This document shows positions 8,844-18,493 of a stretch of 44,911 nucleotides of DNA, piece after piece (within the stretch, counting starts at the first letter, position 1; each line of letters starts with the position of its first letter). Location: IMG/VR virus record IMGVR_UViG_3300037245_001170, positions 1 through 44,911 of that record; one strand, 5' to 3'. A program made the translations under genes and the position numbers. A model generated the notes under the pieces. The model ran no database searches, was not told the DNA's origin, and saw only the letters and a program-made list of their open reading frames with translations. The stretch comes from a virus.

Positions 8844-9160
8844 GACATGCGGCGGCCTCACTTCAGGATATGCTCAAAGAGTATACCGAGAGGAAACTCT
8901 TATACAAAAAATCCGACATAGACTCAGCCCAAAAAGCAGGCGTTGTTTTTACTCTACAAGAAGAAAGAGAAATACAGGCGGAGTTGGAGATATACCAGAA
9001 GGTGATCGACCACCCCACCGTAGCGACAGCTATCGAGCATGTCGAGGTTTCATTTGATTGGGCGAGTCTTCCGGCGCGAACTGAAAAGGCCAAGGCAAAC
9101 AAGGAGAAATGCTCTCTGGCCGCTCTTCATGAGGCTTATGGGCATACAGGAGTATTGTAA
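8840..9160 (+). CDS. Helical protein of unknown function
   Basis: 106 aa, starting in a 4-bp ATGA overlap with the glycosyltransferase and ending in a TAATG overlap with the adaptor gene. It is charged and largely helical (LQDMLKEYTERKLLYKK, LQEEREIQAELEIYQK), with no recognised motif. The overlaps show translational coupling between the sugar island and the tail genes. Confidence 0.65.
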   Translation: MRHAAASLQDMLKEYTERKLLYKKSDIDSAQKAGVVFTLQEEREIQAELEIYQKVIDHPTVATAIEHVEVSFDWASLPARTEKAKANKEKCSLAALHEAYGHTGVL

Positions 9161-9888
9161 TGCCAGTCTATGCTATAAATTTCGAGGCGATGATGGATGA
9201 TGTGGCCGATATGCTTGAGGTGGAGCGGCCAGACGACTATCATACGGATGCCCGCTTGAGCAGCTACATCAATAAGGGTCTTATCGAGACTGCGAAGCGC
9301 ACGAGAGCAGTCCAGGTGACGAAGTTCCTGTTTCTGTCGGCGGGCGTGGCTCGTTATTCGTTGCCTGACGATTCGCTGAGAGGGCAGATCAGTCAAGTGC
9401 TGTACCTCAAGAACGGGAGTCTGTCAGGGGCGCAGTACTCGCTGAAGAAACTCGACCGCCGAGGGCTCCTGGCGGTGACTACACCGGCCAGCAGTGGGGC
9501 TCTGTCGAGCGTATCCTATGTAACACCTGCGCCGGGAAGCCCACTCTATTATCTGCTCGATGGCCCTGTGATCGAGTTTAGGCCGATCCCCACGAGCGCA
9601 ACGGCTGGCGCAAACAGGATATGTTTCAAGGCGCCGGGCATCCCCGACATGCTAACGGCTTTGAGCGCGGTTCCCGAGATGGCCCTGGAGCATCGGAATC
9701 TGCCAATCCTGTATGCGACACATCTGGGACTGTTCAAAGACAAAGACCCTCGCGCCGACGATATGCTGGCGCAGTTCAAGGGCGAATGCGAACAGGTCAA
9801 CAGCGACATCAAGTGGGCCGATCAGGAAGACCCGCCCGCGATGCAGCCGGAAGATTGGTATCCAAGGGATAAGTGGAGCATCAAGTAG
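9160..9888 (+). CDS. Head-tail adaptor-like protein
   Basis: 242 aa. The N-terminal helix pattern (FEAMMDDVADMLEVERPDD, then DARLSSYINKGLIETAKRTR) and a beta-rich middle resemble adaptor proteins found in podoviruses with N4-gp56-type capsids, such as the SU10 adaptor group. Such proteins bind the portal ring and attach the tail nozzle. The C-terminal region (MALEHRNLPILYATHLGLFKD) is helical. Its place before the 574-aa nozzle-like protein supports the role. The assignment rests on resemblance and order. Confidence 0.65.
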   Translation: MPVYAINFEAMMDDVADMLEVERPDDYHTDARLSSYINKGLIETAKRTRAVQVTKFLFLSAGVARYSLPDDSLRGQISQVLYLKNGSLSGAQYSLKKLDRRGLLAVTTPASSGALSSVSYVTPAPGSPLYYLLDGPVIEFRPIPTSATAGANRICFKAPGIPDMLTALSAVPEMALEHRNLPILYATHLGLFKDKDPRADDMLAQFKGECEQVNSDIKWADQEDPPAMQPEDWYPRDKWSIK

Positions 9889-11613
9889 ATGGGACAAAGA
9901 GGCACATTAAGACGCGAGATAATGAAGTTTTACTCGCTTCGTCGATTTGATGGCGGCCTGAACAATGCGTTCGCCGATCATATGCTTTTGGACAATCAGG
10001 CGGCGGACATCCTGAATTTCGACCTGACCACACGCGGCAATATCAGGGTTCGCAATGGCTTCTCTCGGCTGAACACAAGCGCGTTGAGAGATATATCTGC
10101 GAGAACGTCAGCCACTTTCAGCGCATACGGGCCGTCAGCATTTTATGTGTCTGGAGGAGTGGCCTATGTAGGTACAAGTGCGGGCACATCTGCGACGCCA
10201 ACCTCTGCAACCAGCGCGTCATTATGGCTTTTCCCTTCAGCCGCGGCCTCGTTCTATGTGCCTGTAGGCGGTTCCAAGCCAGTGCGCGGGCTGACCCGGT
10301 TCTATAACACGAGCGGGACTAATCCGTGGGTAGCCTGCTGTTCAGGGCGCGTGCATTTTGGGACGGCCTCGCTGAGTTCATATCTGACACAGACGTTCAC
10401 GGTAGACGCCGACATGGAGTTTACCGTCTTCAGGGATACGTTGTTGATTGTCAACGGAGTGGAAAAATTCAAGAGCAGATTAAGGAGCGCTTCAGACTCG
10501 TCCGCATGGGCAAACGCGCCTATCATGAATACTGTTATTTCGTGGCAGGATAGGCTTTGGGGTGTTCCCACCGCTAGCGCTTATGTCGTTAGGCACACGT
10601 CGGCGATTGGCTCTACAGAGGGGTGGGACGCAGCCAGCTTTTTTACTGTCGGCAAGCAGGACGGCGGCGATATCCTCGCCCTTGCGGTTCTCTTTGGAAA
10701 TCTGGTGATCCTGAAGACGACGGGAATATATGTGTTGGCCGGCACAACTCCCGAGAATTATCAGCTTGACCGCATGAGCCAGCACGGTTGCATATCGAGG
10801 CGGTCAGTGGAGGTCGGAGACACCGGTATTATCTATCTGGCTCCTGATGGCGTTCGCATTTTTGATGGGATAAACTCGATACTGCTATCCGAGACCGAGC
10901 AATTCAAGGTCAAGATTATCGGCGACATCAACATGAATAAGGTCAACAATGCGGCTGGGGTATACTTTGACCGCAAATACATTTTGGCGTATGACGATGT
11001 GGGCGCTGGAGAGGTGAGGAATAATCGTGCGTTCGTTTTCAATTTCTTGACAGGCACATGGACTAAGTACACGCTTCCTGCAAATGCGTTATTCAAGACA
11101 CTTGGGTCGAACGAGTCGTTGGACTTGTATTTTGGAAGCAGCGTCAGCGGCTTCGTCTACAAGATGTTTACAGGCACGACAGATGACGGGGTGGGCGCCA
11201 CGAGCGCGACCAAGGCGATCTCAGCCAATTACAAGACCAAAGGATTCGATTTTAGCGATAGATTCAACGACCTCGCAACGACTGAAAAGCAGTTTCGCAA
11301 GGTGATTGTCAAGGGGTCGGTTGCCTCGTCGTACATCGGCGTGTCGGCGGAAGTAGATGCTGGTGCGGGGATCACGAGGAGTTGGAGCATTGACTCACAG
11401 GCGATAGCGTCATTCATTCTAGGGACAGACGACGCCGTTCTCGGAATAAGCCGGTTGGGTGGAGGCATTGCAACCCTCAGTAATGAACAGTCTTTGCCCG
11501 TCAGGGCAAAAGGCAAGACAATATCGCTCAAAATCACATCGAACAGAAAGAGCCAGGAGACAGAAATCAACGCGGTCAGCTTTGGGTACAGGCGCAGAAG
11601 GGTGAGGGGTTAG
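9889..11613 (+). CDS. Tail nozzle-like virion protein
   Basis: 574 aa. The start region (FDGGLNNAF, then LLDNQAADILNFDLTTRGNIRVRNGF) matches the opening of large beta-rich virion proteins that form podovirus tail nozzles or stabilisation rings. The rest is beta-strand and Ser/Thr rich with recurrent aromatic-glycine turns (RIFDGINSILL, YILAYDDVG, VFNFLTGTWTKY), consistent with a beta-propeller. The first ATG follows the previous stop directly. An internal ATG at 9922 (MKFYSLRRFDGG) is an equally possible start because the homologous part begins there. Confidence 0.62.
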   Translation: MGQRGTLRREIMKFYSLRRFDGGLNNAFADHMLLDNQAADILNFDLTTRGNIRVRNGFSRLNTSALRDISARTSATFSAYGPSAFYVSGGVAYVGTSAGTSATPTSATSASLWLFPSAAASFYVPVGGSKPVRGLTRFYNTSGTNPWVACCSGRVHFGTASLSSYLTQTFTVDADMEFTVFRDTLLIVNGVEKFKSRLRSASDSSAWANAPIMNTVISWQDRLWGVPTASAYVVRHTSAIGSTEGWDAASFFTVGKQDGGDILALAVLFGNLVILKTTGIYVLAGTTPENYQLDRMSQHGCISRRSVEVGDTGIIYLAPDGVRIFDGINSILLSETEQFKVKIIGDINMNKVNNAAGVYFDRKYILAYDDVGAGEVRNNRAFVFNFLTGTWTKYTLPANALFKTLGSNESLDLYFGSSVSGFVYKMFTGTTDDGVGATSATKAISANYKTKGFDFSDRFNDLATTEKQFRKVIVKGSVASSYIGVSAEVDAGAGITRSWSIDSQAIASFILGTDDAVLGISRLGGGIATLSNEQSLPVRAKGKTISLKITSNRKSQETEINAVSFGYRRRRVRG

Positions 11614-11616
11614 GAT

Positions 11617-12549
11617 ATGGGTTTAATAAGTCAACTCACGACCTGGATCAACCTTCAGGTCTTGACGCACACAGACCTGAACGCCGAGTTCGCGCAGATC
11701 ATTAATACGGTCAACGCGCTTGGCAATGCGAATTGGTCGGCGGCGGGCGTGGATAATCTCGACGGGCAGAAAGTCGATGTTAAGACAAACTCGACATTCC
11801 TTGTTGAGCATTCGGCTGTCGGAACGCATGTTGCCTTTGCCGCCTGTAACTTGGATATGGGGTATCTTGCCAGAAACTCAGGCTCTCCCGACAGCAAGGT
11901 TGACATCACATTCAATCGAGCCACAGTCTACAACTCGGACAACTATAACACACGTGGCAGGAGATTGGCGCGGACGACAACAGCTTCATCGAGAACCGCC
12001 GACATAGGAGCCGCCAATGGCGCAGGCGGGCTAGATACTGGCTCGGTAGCCGCCTCGACGGAATATTTTGTGTGGCTGATCTTCGATGGCACTAACGATG
12101 TAGCAGCCGCGATGCTGTCGTTGGAGAAAACGATAGCGGGTCTGACGTTCCCGACTGACTATACCTACGGGCTGCTCTTTGGGAGCGTGGACACAGACGC
12201 CGACAGCGATTTTCTTGCGCCGAAACCGATCCCCGGTGCTGGCATAGCCGAAACGAACCCCGTCTTTGAGAACGCGAAAGACTTGTCGGAAGACGGATAC
12301 ATACACTTCGGGAATGGTCTGATAATGCAGTGGGGCGCCGATACCGTCGCTGGTGACGACGATGAGGTTGTCACGTTGCCCTTAGAGTATCCTAACGCCC
12401 ATTTGATCGCCGTTGCCTCCCAAGGCGATAGTTTCAACGTCGCTGTCGAGAATAGCGCAGGTTGCCATACTCTAACGGTGACACAATTAACGCTTCGCAA
12501 TGGCTCTCCCACCTCACAAACATTGCGGTGGTTCTCAATAGGACACTGA
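11617..12549 (+). CDS. Tail fibre or appendage protein, gp53-like C-terminus
   Basis: 310 aa. The N-terminal 40 residues are helical (LTHTDLNAEFAQIINTVNAL), a common way for fibres to attach. A Ser/Thr/Gly/Asp-rich beta section follows. The last 80 residues (FGNGLIMQWGAD, then VVTLPLEYPNAHLIAVASQ and a WFSIGH end) resemble the C-terminal knob domain of gp53-like tail fibres. It likely contacts the host surface. The start lies 3 bp after the preceding stop. Confidence 0.68.
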   Translation: MGLISQLTTWINLQVLTHTDLNAEFAQIINTVNALGNANWSAAGVDNLDGQKVDVKTNSTFLVEHSAVGTHVAFAACNLDMGYLARNSGSPDSKVDITFNRATVYNSDNYNTRGRRLARTTTASSRTADIGAANGAGGLDTGSVAASTEYFVWLIFDGTNDVAAAMLSLEKTIAGLTFPTDYTYGLLFGSVDTDADSDFLAPKPIPGAGIAETNPVFENAKDLSEDGYIHFGNGLIMQWGADTVAGDDDEVVTLPLEYPNAHLIAVASQGDSFNVAVENSAGCHTLTVTQLTLRNGSPTSQTLRWFSIGH

Positions 12550-12552
12550 GAA

Positions 12553-12765
12553 ATGACTGACAATAATGCTGGCCGAAAAGAGTTGGAACGCATCAGGAAC
12601 CGGATGCTGGATTTCAACCCTGAAATACAGACCGTCTCGGCGGCAACGGATACTGGCGTCAAGGGAGTAGACAACGCGCATGTCATGCTATCGGCCGGAA
12701 TAAATAACTTTGTCGTTCGTATAAAGGGCGTGCCGTACAAGGTGGCATTGACCAGCGCATTTTAA
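12553..12765 (+). CDS. 70-aa protein of unknown function
   Basis: Starts 3 bp after the fibre gene with GAGAA before the ATG. It has a mixed charged N-terminus (GRKELERIRNRMLDF) and a beta-like C-terminus (NNFVVRIKGVPYKVAL). No motif is recognised. The tight spacing on both sides makes a real gene likely. It could be a fibre chaperone or minor virion protein, but nothing shows this. Confidence 0.55.
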   Translation: MTDNNAGRKELERIRNRMLDFNPEIQTVSAATDTGVKGVDNAHVMLSAGINNFVVRIKGVPYKVALTSAF

Positions 12766-12779
12766 GGGAGTGATGGCAG

Positions 12780-13325
12780 ATGGGTCTTTTCGGTGGAGGC
12801 GGCGTAAGCCATAGGCGAGTCACATTAGGGCAGGACGAAACAGACGCTTTGCAGCCGGGTCTGTTCGACGCGTGGAACGCTCTGCGAGGTTTGGGGGGTA
12901 TCCCCGGTGGCGGCGACCTGCAATCGCAGATCAACGACGCATACTCTCGGGCCGCTCAAGAGGCGGGAGCGCTTGCACCGGGCGGCGCTGGCTTCTCCAT
13001 AGGCTCCGACGTTGCGAGGCGAGGTGGGATCGGCAATGCCTTACTCCAGGGGAACATCGGCTTGCAGGGTCAACGTAACTTACAGAACATAACCGGCCAG
13101 CAGGCGGGCTACCTCGGCGCGTTGACTGCTGGAAGGCCGCAATTCGCCGCAACGTCAGAGCCAGATGCCTTGTCGCGGGCAGGGTCTTTGTTAAGTTTTG
13201 GCGGTCGCGCTCTTCTGGGAGTTGGAAGAGCCATGCCGGATACGACACAGCAGGTTGACCCCTTCGGTCTGATGGGGCCGGGGGCGGGGCGGGGCGATCC
13301 GTTTGCAGGTGCAAGAACTTTCTAG
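12780..13325 (+). CDS. Gly/Ala-rich putative internal virion protein
   Basis: 181 aa beginning MGLFGGGGVSHRR. It is low in complexity and rich in Gly, Ala, Gln and Leu, with a helical middle containing repeated Q-G-N units (LLQGNIGLQGQRNLQNITGQQ). Together with the next two genes it forms a series of Gln/Ala/Gly-rich proteins before a very large protein, the arrangement of podovirus DNA-ejection or internal core proteins. Inferred from composition and position. Confidence 0.55.
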   Translation: MGLFGGGGVSHRRVTLGQDETDALQPGLFDAWNALRGLGGIPGGGDLQSQINDAYSRAAQEAGALAPGGAGFSIGSDVARRGGIGNALLQGNIGLQGQRNLQNITGQQAGYLGALTAGRPQFAATSEPDALSRAGSLLSFGGRALLGVGRAMPDTTQQVDPFGLMGPGAGRGDPFAGARTF

Positions 13326-13337
13326 GAGGTCAAAGCA

Positions 13338-13808
13338 ATGTCACTATTAATTGCGGCTGGATTGGGACTAGCGGCGGCAGGGGCAGGGGCTTCAATGTTT
13401 GGCGGGAGCCAGGGCGGTTTTTCCAATACATTCACACCCGCCCCTTTTAATTTCGAGAGGGGCGCCTTGAATCCAGCTATATGGGGTAGCCTGAATCGGC
13501 AGATGACGGGCCAACCGACTCCCGCTGATTGGCGCAACCGCGTTGCAGGCCAACAGGCTGTACGCCAGAGATGGCTCGACAATAGGCGTTTTGCTGGGTT
13601 GGACTTCGGGGCGCGTGGTTTGGGCGATAGCGGCTTTCAGCTTAAGAGGCAGGGGCAACTGCTCAACCAGAGGGCCGCAGGTGAGGCCGACGTGAATAAC
13701 CAGTTCTTCCAGAACATCCTTGCTCGTCGGCTGCAAGCGACAGGGCAGACGGCACAACTTCTGGCTGGCGCGAGAGCCGGTAGCGGCACATTCAGGACGG
13801 AGGGGTAG
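13338..13808 (+). CDS. Putative internal virion protein with hydrophobic N-terminus
   Basis: 156 aa with a strong ribosome site (TAGGAGGTC). The N-terminus is hydrophobic and small-residue rich (LLIAAGLGLAAAGAGASMFGG), as in ejection proteins that insert into the host envelope. The middle is Arg/Gln/Asn rich (RQMTGQPTPADWRNRVAGQQ). It resembles its upstream neighbour in composition and shares the GGSQGGF-like glycine motif style. Function inferred. Confidence 0.55.
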   Translation: MSLLIAAGLGLAAAGAGASMFGGSQGGFSNTFTPAPFNFERGALNPAIWGSLNRQMTGQPTPADWRNRVAGQQAVRQRWLDNRRFAGLDFGARGLGDSGFQLKRQGQLLNQRAAGEADVNNQFFQNILARRLQATGQTAQLLAGARAGSGTFRTEG

Positions 13809-13813
13809 GGCTC

Positions 13814-14695
13814 ATGGCCGATATTCTACAGGGCATAGGGAACACTGGCAGATTCTTGGGCGAGTTGGCTCAGAATATAGCCGATCCACAGCGTCAGCAG
13901 TTCCAGCGGCAACAGCAGTTGCTACGGCAAAAGGCTCTATTCGACGCCCAATCGGAGTTCCAACGGGGGAGCGCACTGAACGCTGCGAACCTTGAGAGAC
14001 AGGAAGGCATCAACGCCGCCACCATAGAGGCCGCGAACATCAAGGCGCAGGCTGATAGGCAGACTGCGCTTGGAAAGATCGCTGGAGACACCTCGCTACC
14101 TCCGTGGATGCAAGAGGAGGCATGGCTAGGTTTGGGCGTCCCTGCGGATCGGATTCCACGCTTAGAGGGTTTGGGGCCACGCCAGAGAGACCCTGCGGCA
14201 TTCCAGCAGCAGTTGTCGCCGCTGGATTTCTCAACGATAGGAAGAGAGAGTGCCGAGACGGCAAATCTTCTCTCGCAGACTGACGCCCGTCGTCCACCTG
14301 AGCCGAGAGCAAGAACAAAGTTTGACTTCTTCCCGCCTGATTTCCAGTTTACGGGGCAGCAGGCCGCACAGGCTGGCGGTGGCATCTTCAATCCTCCAGC
14401 CGGAAGCAGAAACCTCAATCCGGCAGGGTTGCCAGTCAACCAGGAATTGCAGGGACTCTTCAGAGCGTTGAAGAGTTCAGAACCGGAGCTGATCTTAGAC
14501 CAGTTCGGCCGGTCAACAGGAGAATTCACACCAGCTACTGTTCCCCTTAATGAGGCCACAAAGGCGGCTTACCAGCAGAGGATAATGGAGATTATCATGC
14601 CAGGGCTGACACCACAGGCCGGGGCGCAAGGCGCGCCCGCCGCTCCAGCAAGATCACTCGACAGTATTCTCGCTGACACAGAACAAAGGTTCTAA
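13814..14695 (+). CDS. Coiled-coil putative ejection protein
   Basis: 293 aa with a good ribosome site (ACGGAGGGG). Residues 25-85 are a Gln/Ala/Arg-rich amphipathic helix (PQRQQFQRQQQLLRQKALF, then EAANIKAQADRQ). The remainder is Pro/Gly/Gln rich with little structure. The stop is contiguous with the next ATG (TAAATG). It is probably a core protein injected with the DNA, judged by order and composition only. Confidence 0.55.
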   Translation: MADILQGIGNTGRFLGELAQNIADPQRQQFQRQQQLLRQKALFDAQSEFQRGSALNAANLERQEGINAATIEAANIKAQADRQTALGKIAGDTSLPPWMQEEAWLGLGVPADRIPRLEGLGPRQRDPAAFQQQLSPLDFSTIGRESAETANLLSQTDARRPPEPRARTKFDFFPPDFQFTGQQAAQAGGGIFNPPAGSRNLNPAGLPVNQELQGLFRALKSSEPELILDQFGRSTGEFTPATVPLNEATKAAYQQRIMEIIMPGLTPQAGAQGAPAAPARSLDSILADTEQRF

Positions 14696-17600
14696 ATGCC
14701 GCCTCTCGATCCACAAGCCATAAAGGATGCAGGATTCCTCGATACGGAGAAGGTGCGCCGGTTTACCGAGACTGCCCGAGGACAAGGGCATTCGGCGGCT
14801 GACATCGAGACGTACATTGGCACCCGCAAGGCTGACTTCCGATGGAAGCCACAGGCGCAACCCGTGGGATCGGGGCTCGCGCAGTTGCCGGGAGCGATTA
14901 AGGATGAGGTGCTTGGTGGCGGTGCAAGGGGTTTGCGTGCCTTTGGGCAAGGGGTTAAAGAGTCCGAGTCCGAGTTCTTCTATCCGTTATTGGGGAACAT
15001 TGCCGCTTTGGGGGAGAGGGGTGCTGCTGCGGTATCACCACTCCCAGAGGGACAAGAATCTGGCATCCAGACTATCTTTCGCAAAGGGCGTGAACTGGCA
15101 GAGCGGGGCAGCGAATTAACGGCGGTCAGACCAGAAGACAGATTAAGAGGCGAAGGCATAACCGAAAAGGTGATAAGGGGTGCTGGCGCGGCTCCTGTGA
15201 CGCTTGGCACATACGCGGCTGCTACAGCCCTTACTGGCAATCCTGTCACGGCTATGGCCGCCGTAGACGCTCTCAGGGCTTCTGATAGGGGAGTAGCCCC
15301 AGCCCTAGAAGGCGGTGTGCGGGGAGCCTTGTTTGGTAAAGCCTTAAAAGCAACGGAAGTTCTGAAGCCTCTGATGCGTTCCAGTGCCTTGGCAACCCTC
15401 TTCGGCGGTTCAGCTGCCGCTGAAGGTGGAGACGCAAGCGATATAACAACTCAAGGGATATTAGGTTTTGGGTTAGGACAGTTGGGTGGCAGGAGCGTTC
15501 GCCCCAGAGGTCGAGAGTTCAATATTTTAGATAAATCGAGAGCCACGGCGCGGGAGAACATTCCGCCCATCGGGAAGAAGGCTGCAGCCATTGAGCCTTT
15601 CGTCCCCTTTGGGCCGCGTAGAGGACTATTCCCTCTTGACCCGCGTGGCAGCATTGAAGGACGTGGGCCAGCCGTTACTCCCGACACACAGGCAGCCAAC
15701 ATTAAACTCTTAGAGGATGTGCCTTTAGCCACGGAGAGGGGCGCGCTGACCGAGCCCATACGCAACAAGGGTGCTGTGCGGCTGGGCTTCGAGGTGGACA
15801 AGGGCACACAAAGGCTACGGGAAGTATTCAATGCACCCGATGTCCGCACGCCCACATACCAGAAAACGATCAAAGCTGTCGAGGACTGGCGCATTGGAAG
15901 GAACGCCGCTGCCCTGCAATCTCAGCAAGTGCGAAAGCTGGCGAACAAAATCGTGCCAGATAAGGCGCGACAAGCTCTTGTGCGTGACGCCATAGATGAT
16001 CCTGCTCTAGTCAAAGAGTTGGCGACCCCTCAGGAGCGGCACCTATACAATTCCGCGAGGATGATGTTCAAGAACTATGAGAGCGTCTTGGCGCAAGAGG
16101 GCATACTGGGCAGCTTCCACGAGAATTATGTCAACCGTATAATCTTGGAATCGCCGAAAGGGGAAGCCCCAGGAGGAGTGGGGGCTGGCGGTAAGCTCGG
16201 AACCAAGCCGGGATTCACGAGACAGCGCGTACTCAAAGATGACGGTACGCCCTACACCACACGAGAGCTTAAAGGGTTTGGGTACAAGACGGTTGATGAT
16301 CTCGGACAGTTGATGGGGTGGTACAAGCTGACGGCGGAACAGGCGCTTGCCAATAAGCGACTTGTGAAATTCTTGGAGAACGCGAAAGCTCCTGACGGCA
16401 CACCTGCTCTCAAGGCAAGAAGCGAGATTCCCCCAAATGAGCTAACGACGAAGCGATACAAACCCATCCAAGAGGCTGCGTTGCAAAAGTGGAGTGGCCG
16501 CACCTTGGACAAGAGGACGACAACCTTATTCAAGGAAGATGTGTTCTTGCACAGGGACGTATGGGAGACCGTAGATAATGTCATCGGGAAAGAGTTCGGG
16601 GCGAACAGCGAATTTTATAAGGGATTATCTCGTGGTAGGGCTAATGTCAGGCGGGTGATAATGTATAATCCGCTTATTCATGGGAATAACGTCGAGTCTC
16701 AGGTGATTATGACGTTAGGACATAGATACCCTAAGCGTTTTTCCTTTCTCCGCAATCTGGGAGAGGAGGGCGTAGAGAGACTGAAGACAGAGATGGTGCA
16801 GGGCGGAGTCGAACTTGAGGGTTTATTCGACAAACAGATGCAGTTGACGCAAGATGTATCCAAGTTCAAGGTATCGCCTGAGTCTGTCTCCAAGAACCCT
16901 CTCGTGCTGCTCAGGGATGCAAGCGACCGATTCTTGTGGGAGAAGTGGATAGGATCGGGGCAGATGATTGTGTTCGCTGACCTGAAGGCAAAGTTTATGA
17001 GGAAGGGGATGCCTGAACAAGAGGCGATTCAATCGGCTGGCAACATGACGAATGACTTGATGGGTTCCCTACCGAAAACATGGTTCACAAAGCCACAGAG
17101 GACGATGCTATCCAACCTCATGTTCGCCCGCAACTGGACGGTATCGAATCTGCGGACACTGACAGGCGCCCTCGGTACCAAGTCCAAGTCAGGGCTGGTA
17201 CCTAAACCGCTACGCTTTGAGGGTCTTAACGACGCCCAACTGAAAGCGATGGGACAACAGTATCGCAAGATCATCCTGAAGGGAGTTGTCGGGTCTATCG
17301 TATCAGCAAACATGCTACAGGCGATGTTCCTGAAAGCCAACGATCAGCCGTTCCATCCAACGTGGGAGAACGAAGAAGGACATCGGATGGACATAGACAC
17401 CGGCACGAGCTTCCCTACAGGCGGCGAGCGCTTCATCAGAAATTGGTTGTTCAGACAAATAGACGATTATGCCAAGCTACTGGAAGGTGATATAGATAAA
17501 TTCACGCTGTCGAAGATGGAACCGATCATGAGAACGCTCATTGAGGAGGTAGGGAACACAAAGCTCCACGCTGGCGAGAGGATCAGAAAAAGAGGAATGA

Positions 17601-18151
17601 CCACGGCAGAGAAGGCAGAGGCCACGGCTAAACATATTGTGGGTGGTATAACCCCATTGCAGTCGTTCACAGGCCGAGAAGATCGCGTGAGGGATTGGAT
17701 AGACATAGCGCTCCCGTTCACGGGAACGTGGTTACGCAGTGGCATACCGACAGGCAGCCACGATCCTGCGCTTGCTGATGCTCTACAAGCCTTTTACGAA
17801 TGGCGCGACAGAGAGGGTTTGTCAGGCGACAAGGTGAAGACAGCGATCAGCCTTGAATTCCAGAAGGGTAACGAAGAGAAGGCTCTCGAATTATACAGGA
17901 AGTCAGACCTCTCGCCACAGCAGTTGAATAATATCCGCAACAGAACGGAAGACCCATTCTTCTATCGGACGGCAACATTCTCAAAAGCCCAGGCCAGGAA
18001 GGGCGAACTTCCTTGGAAGCTGAAGAAAGACTTCTTACTATTCCTTGATTCGCTACCAGAGGAACAGCAAGCCGAATATGAGGCAGCCGTAGAGCGAGAG
18101 GCCAGCCGCCGGAAACAGGAACGAGGATTGGCCGATGGCTTCAATAGATGA
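14696..18151 (+). CDS. Large (1151 aa) virion/ejection protein
   Basis: The largest protein of the genome. The N-terminal 200 residues are Gly/Ala rich with hydrophobic stretches (TYAAATALTGNPVTAMAAV). A long helical middle (380-900) includes PLIHGNNVESQVIM and FARNWTVSNLRTLTGAL, patterns seen in very large virion proteins of podoviruses and polyvalent proteins of mobile elements. The C-terminus is charged and helical, ending RKQERGLADGFNR. It is probably carried in the capsid and ejected into the host. No lytic transglycosylase or nuclease motif is obvious. The 3' end overlaps the next gene by 17 bp. Confidence 0.65.
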   Translation: MPPLDPQAIKDAGFLDTEKVRRFTETARGQGHSAADIETYIGTRKADFRWKPQAQPVGSGLAQLPGAIKDEVLGGGARGLRAFGQGVKESESEFFYPLLGNIAALGERGAAAVSPLPEGQESGIQTIFRKGRELAERGSELTAVRPEDRLRGEGITEKVIRGAGAAPVTLGTYAAATALTGNPVTAMAAVDALRASDRGVAPALEGGVRGALFGKALKATEVLKPLMRSSALATLFGGSAAAEGGDASDITTQGILGFGLGQLGGRSVRPRGREFNILDKSRATARENIPPIGKKAAAIEPFVPFGPRRGLFPLDPRGSIEGRGPAVTPDTQAANIKLLEDVPLATERGALTEPIRNKGAVRLGFEVDKGTQRLREVFNAPDVRTPTYQKTIKAVEDWRIGRNAAALQSQQVRKLANKIVPDKARQALVRDAIDDPALVKELATPQERHLYNSARMMFKNYESVLAQEGILGSFHENYVNRIILESPKGEAPGGVGAGGKLGTKPGFTRQRVLKDDGTPYTTRELKGFGYKTVDDLGQLMGWYKLTAEQALANKRLVKFLENAKAPDGTPALKARSEIPPNELTTKRYKPIQEAALQKWSGRTLDKRTTTLFKEDVFLHRDVWETVDNVIGKEFGANSEFYKGLSRGRANVRRVIMYNPLIHGNNVESQVIMTLGHRYPKRFSFLRNLGEEGVERLKTEMVQGGVELEGLFDKQMQLTQDVSKFKVSPESVSKNPLVLLRDASDRFLWEKWIGSGQMIVFADLKAKFMRKGMPEQEAIQSAGNMTNDLMGSLPKTWFTKPQRTMLSNLMFARNWTVSNLRTLTGALGTKSKSGLVPKPLRFEGLNDAQLKAMGQQYRKIILKGVVGSIVSANMLQAMFLKANDQPFHPTWENEEGHRMDIDTGTSFPTGGERFIRNWLFRQIDDYAKLLEGDIDKFTLSKMEPIMRTLIEEVGNTKLHAGERIRKRGMTTAEKAEATAKHIVGGITPLQSFTGREDRVRDWIDIALPFTGTWLRSGIPTGSHDPALADALQAFYEWRDREGLSGDKVKTAISLEFQKGNEEKALELYRKSDLSPQQLNNIRNRTEDPFFYRTATFSKAQARKGELPWKLKKDFLLFLDSLPEEQQAEYEAAVEREASRRKQERGLADGFNR

Positions 18152-18491
18152 GAGCGACAAGAGCGGCCTATGGCGTGATGGGTCTGTATGGAATTGGGGA
18201 GATCCCGGCATCTGGTTCGGGCTCGGCTTCTTATTCTGGGGTCTGATATTCCCTTATAGCGAGGGCGTGTATTCTGATGATGAAGGTGATAAGAGCGGCT
18301 TGTGGCGCGATGGGTCTGTGTGGAATTGGGGAGACCCCGGCATCTGGTTCGGGCTCGGTTTCCTGTTCTGGGGGCTGATATTCCCCTATAGTGAGGGCGT
18401 ATATTCTACGGAGACCGTACAGGCGGAATGGGGCTACGAACATAGTGAAGGTGTTTATTCAACAGAGGTCGTACAGGCGGAATGGGGCTAA
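18135..18491 (+). CDS. Trp-rich tandem-repeat membrane protein
   Basis: 118 aa with two near-identical 44-aa repeats (DKSGLWRDGSVWNWGDPG, then an aromatic membrane-like stretch IWFGLGFLFWGLIFPY, then SEGVYS). They are followed by two copies of an 18-aa unit ending TVQAEWG or VVQAEWG. Each long repeat would place one hydrophobic hairpin or helix in a membrane or a hydrophobic surface in the particle. Its overlap with the large ejection gene suggests a partner of that protein. No known family was recognised. Confidence 0.6.
   Translation: MASIDESDKSGLWRDGSVWNWGDPGIWFGLGFLFWGLIFPYSEGVYSDDEGDKSGLWRDGSVWNWGDPGIWFGLGFLFWGLIFPYSEGVYSTETVQAEWGYEHSEGVYSTEVVQAEWG
18156..18407 (+). repeat. Tandem 132-bp coding duplication
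   Basis: Unit 1 starts at 18156 and unit 2 at 18288. The DNA copies are highly similar and differ mostly at third codon positions (for example CTA against TTG, ATC against ACC contexts), which indicates selection on the protein after duplication. A second, shorter 54-bp duplication follows to about 18488. Confidence 0.85.
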
Positions 18492-18493
18492 GA

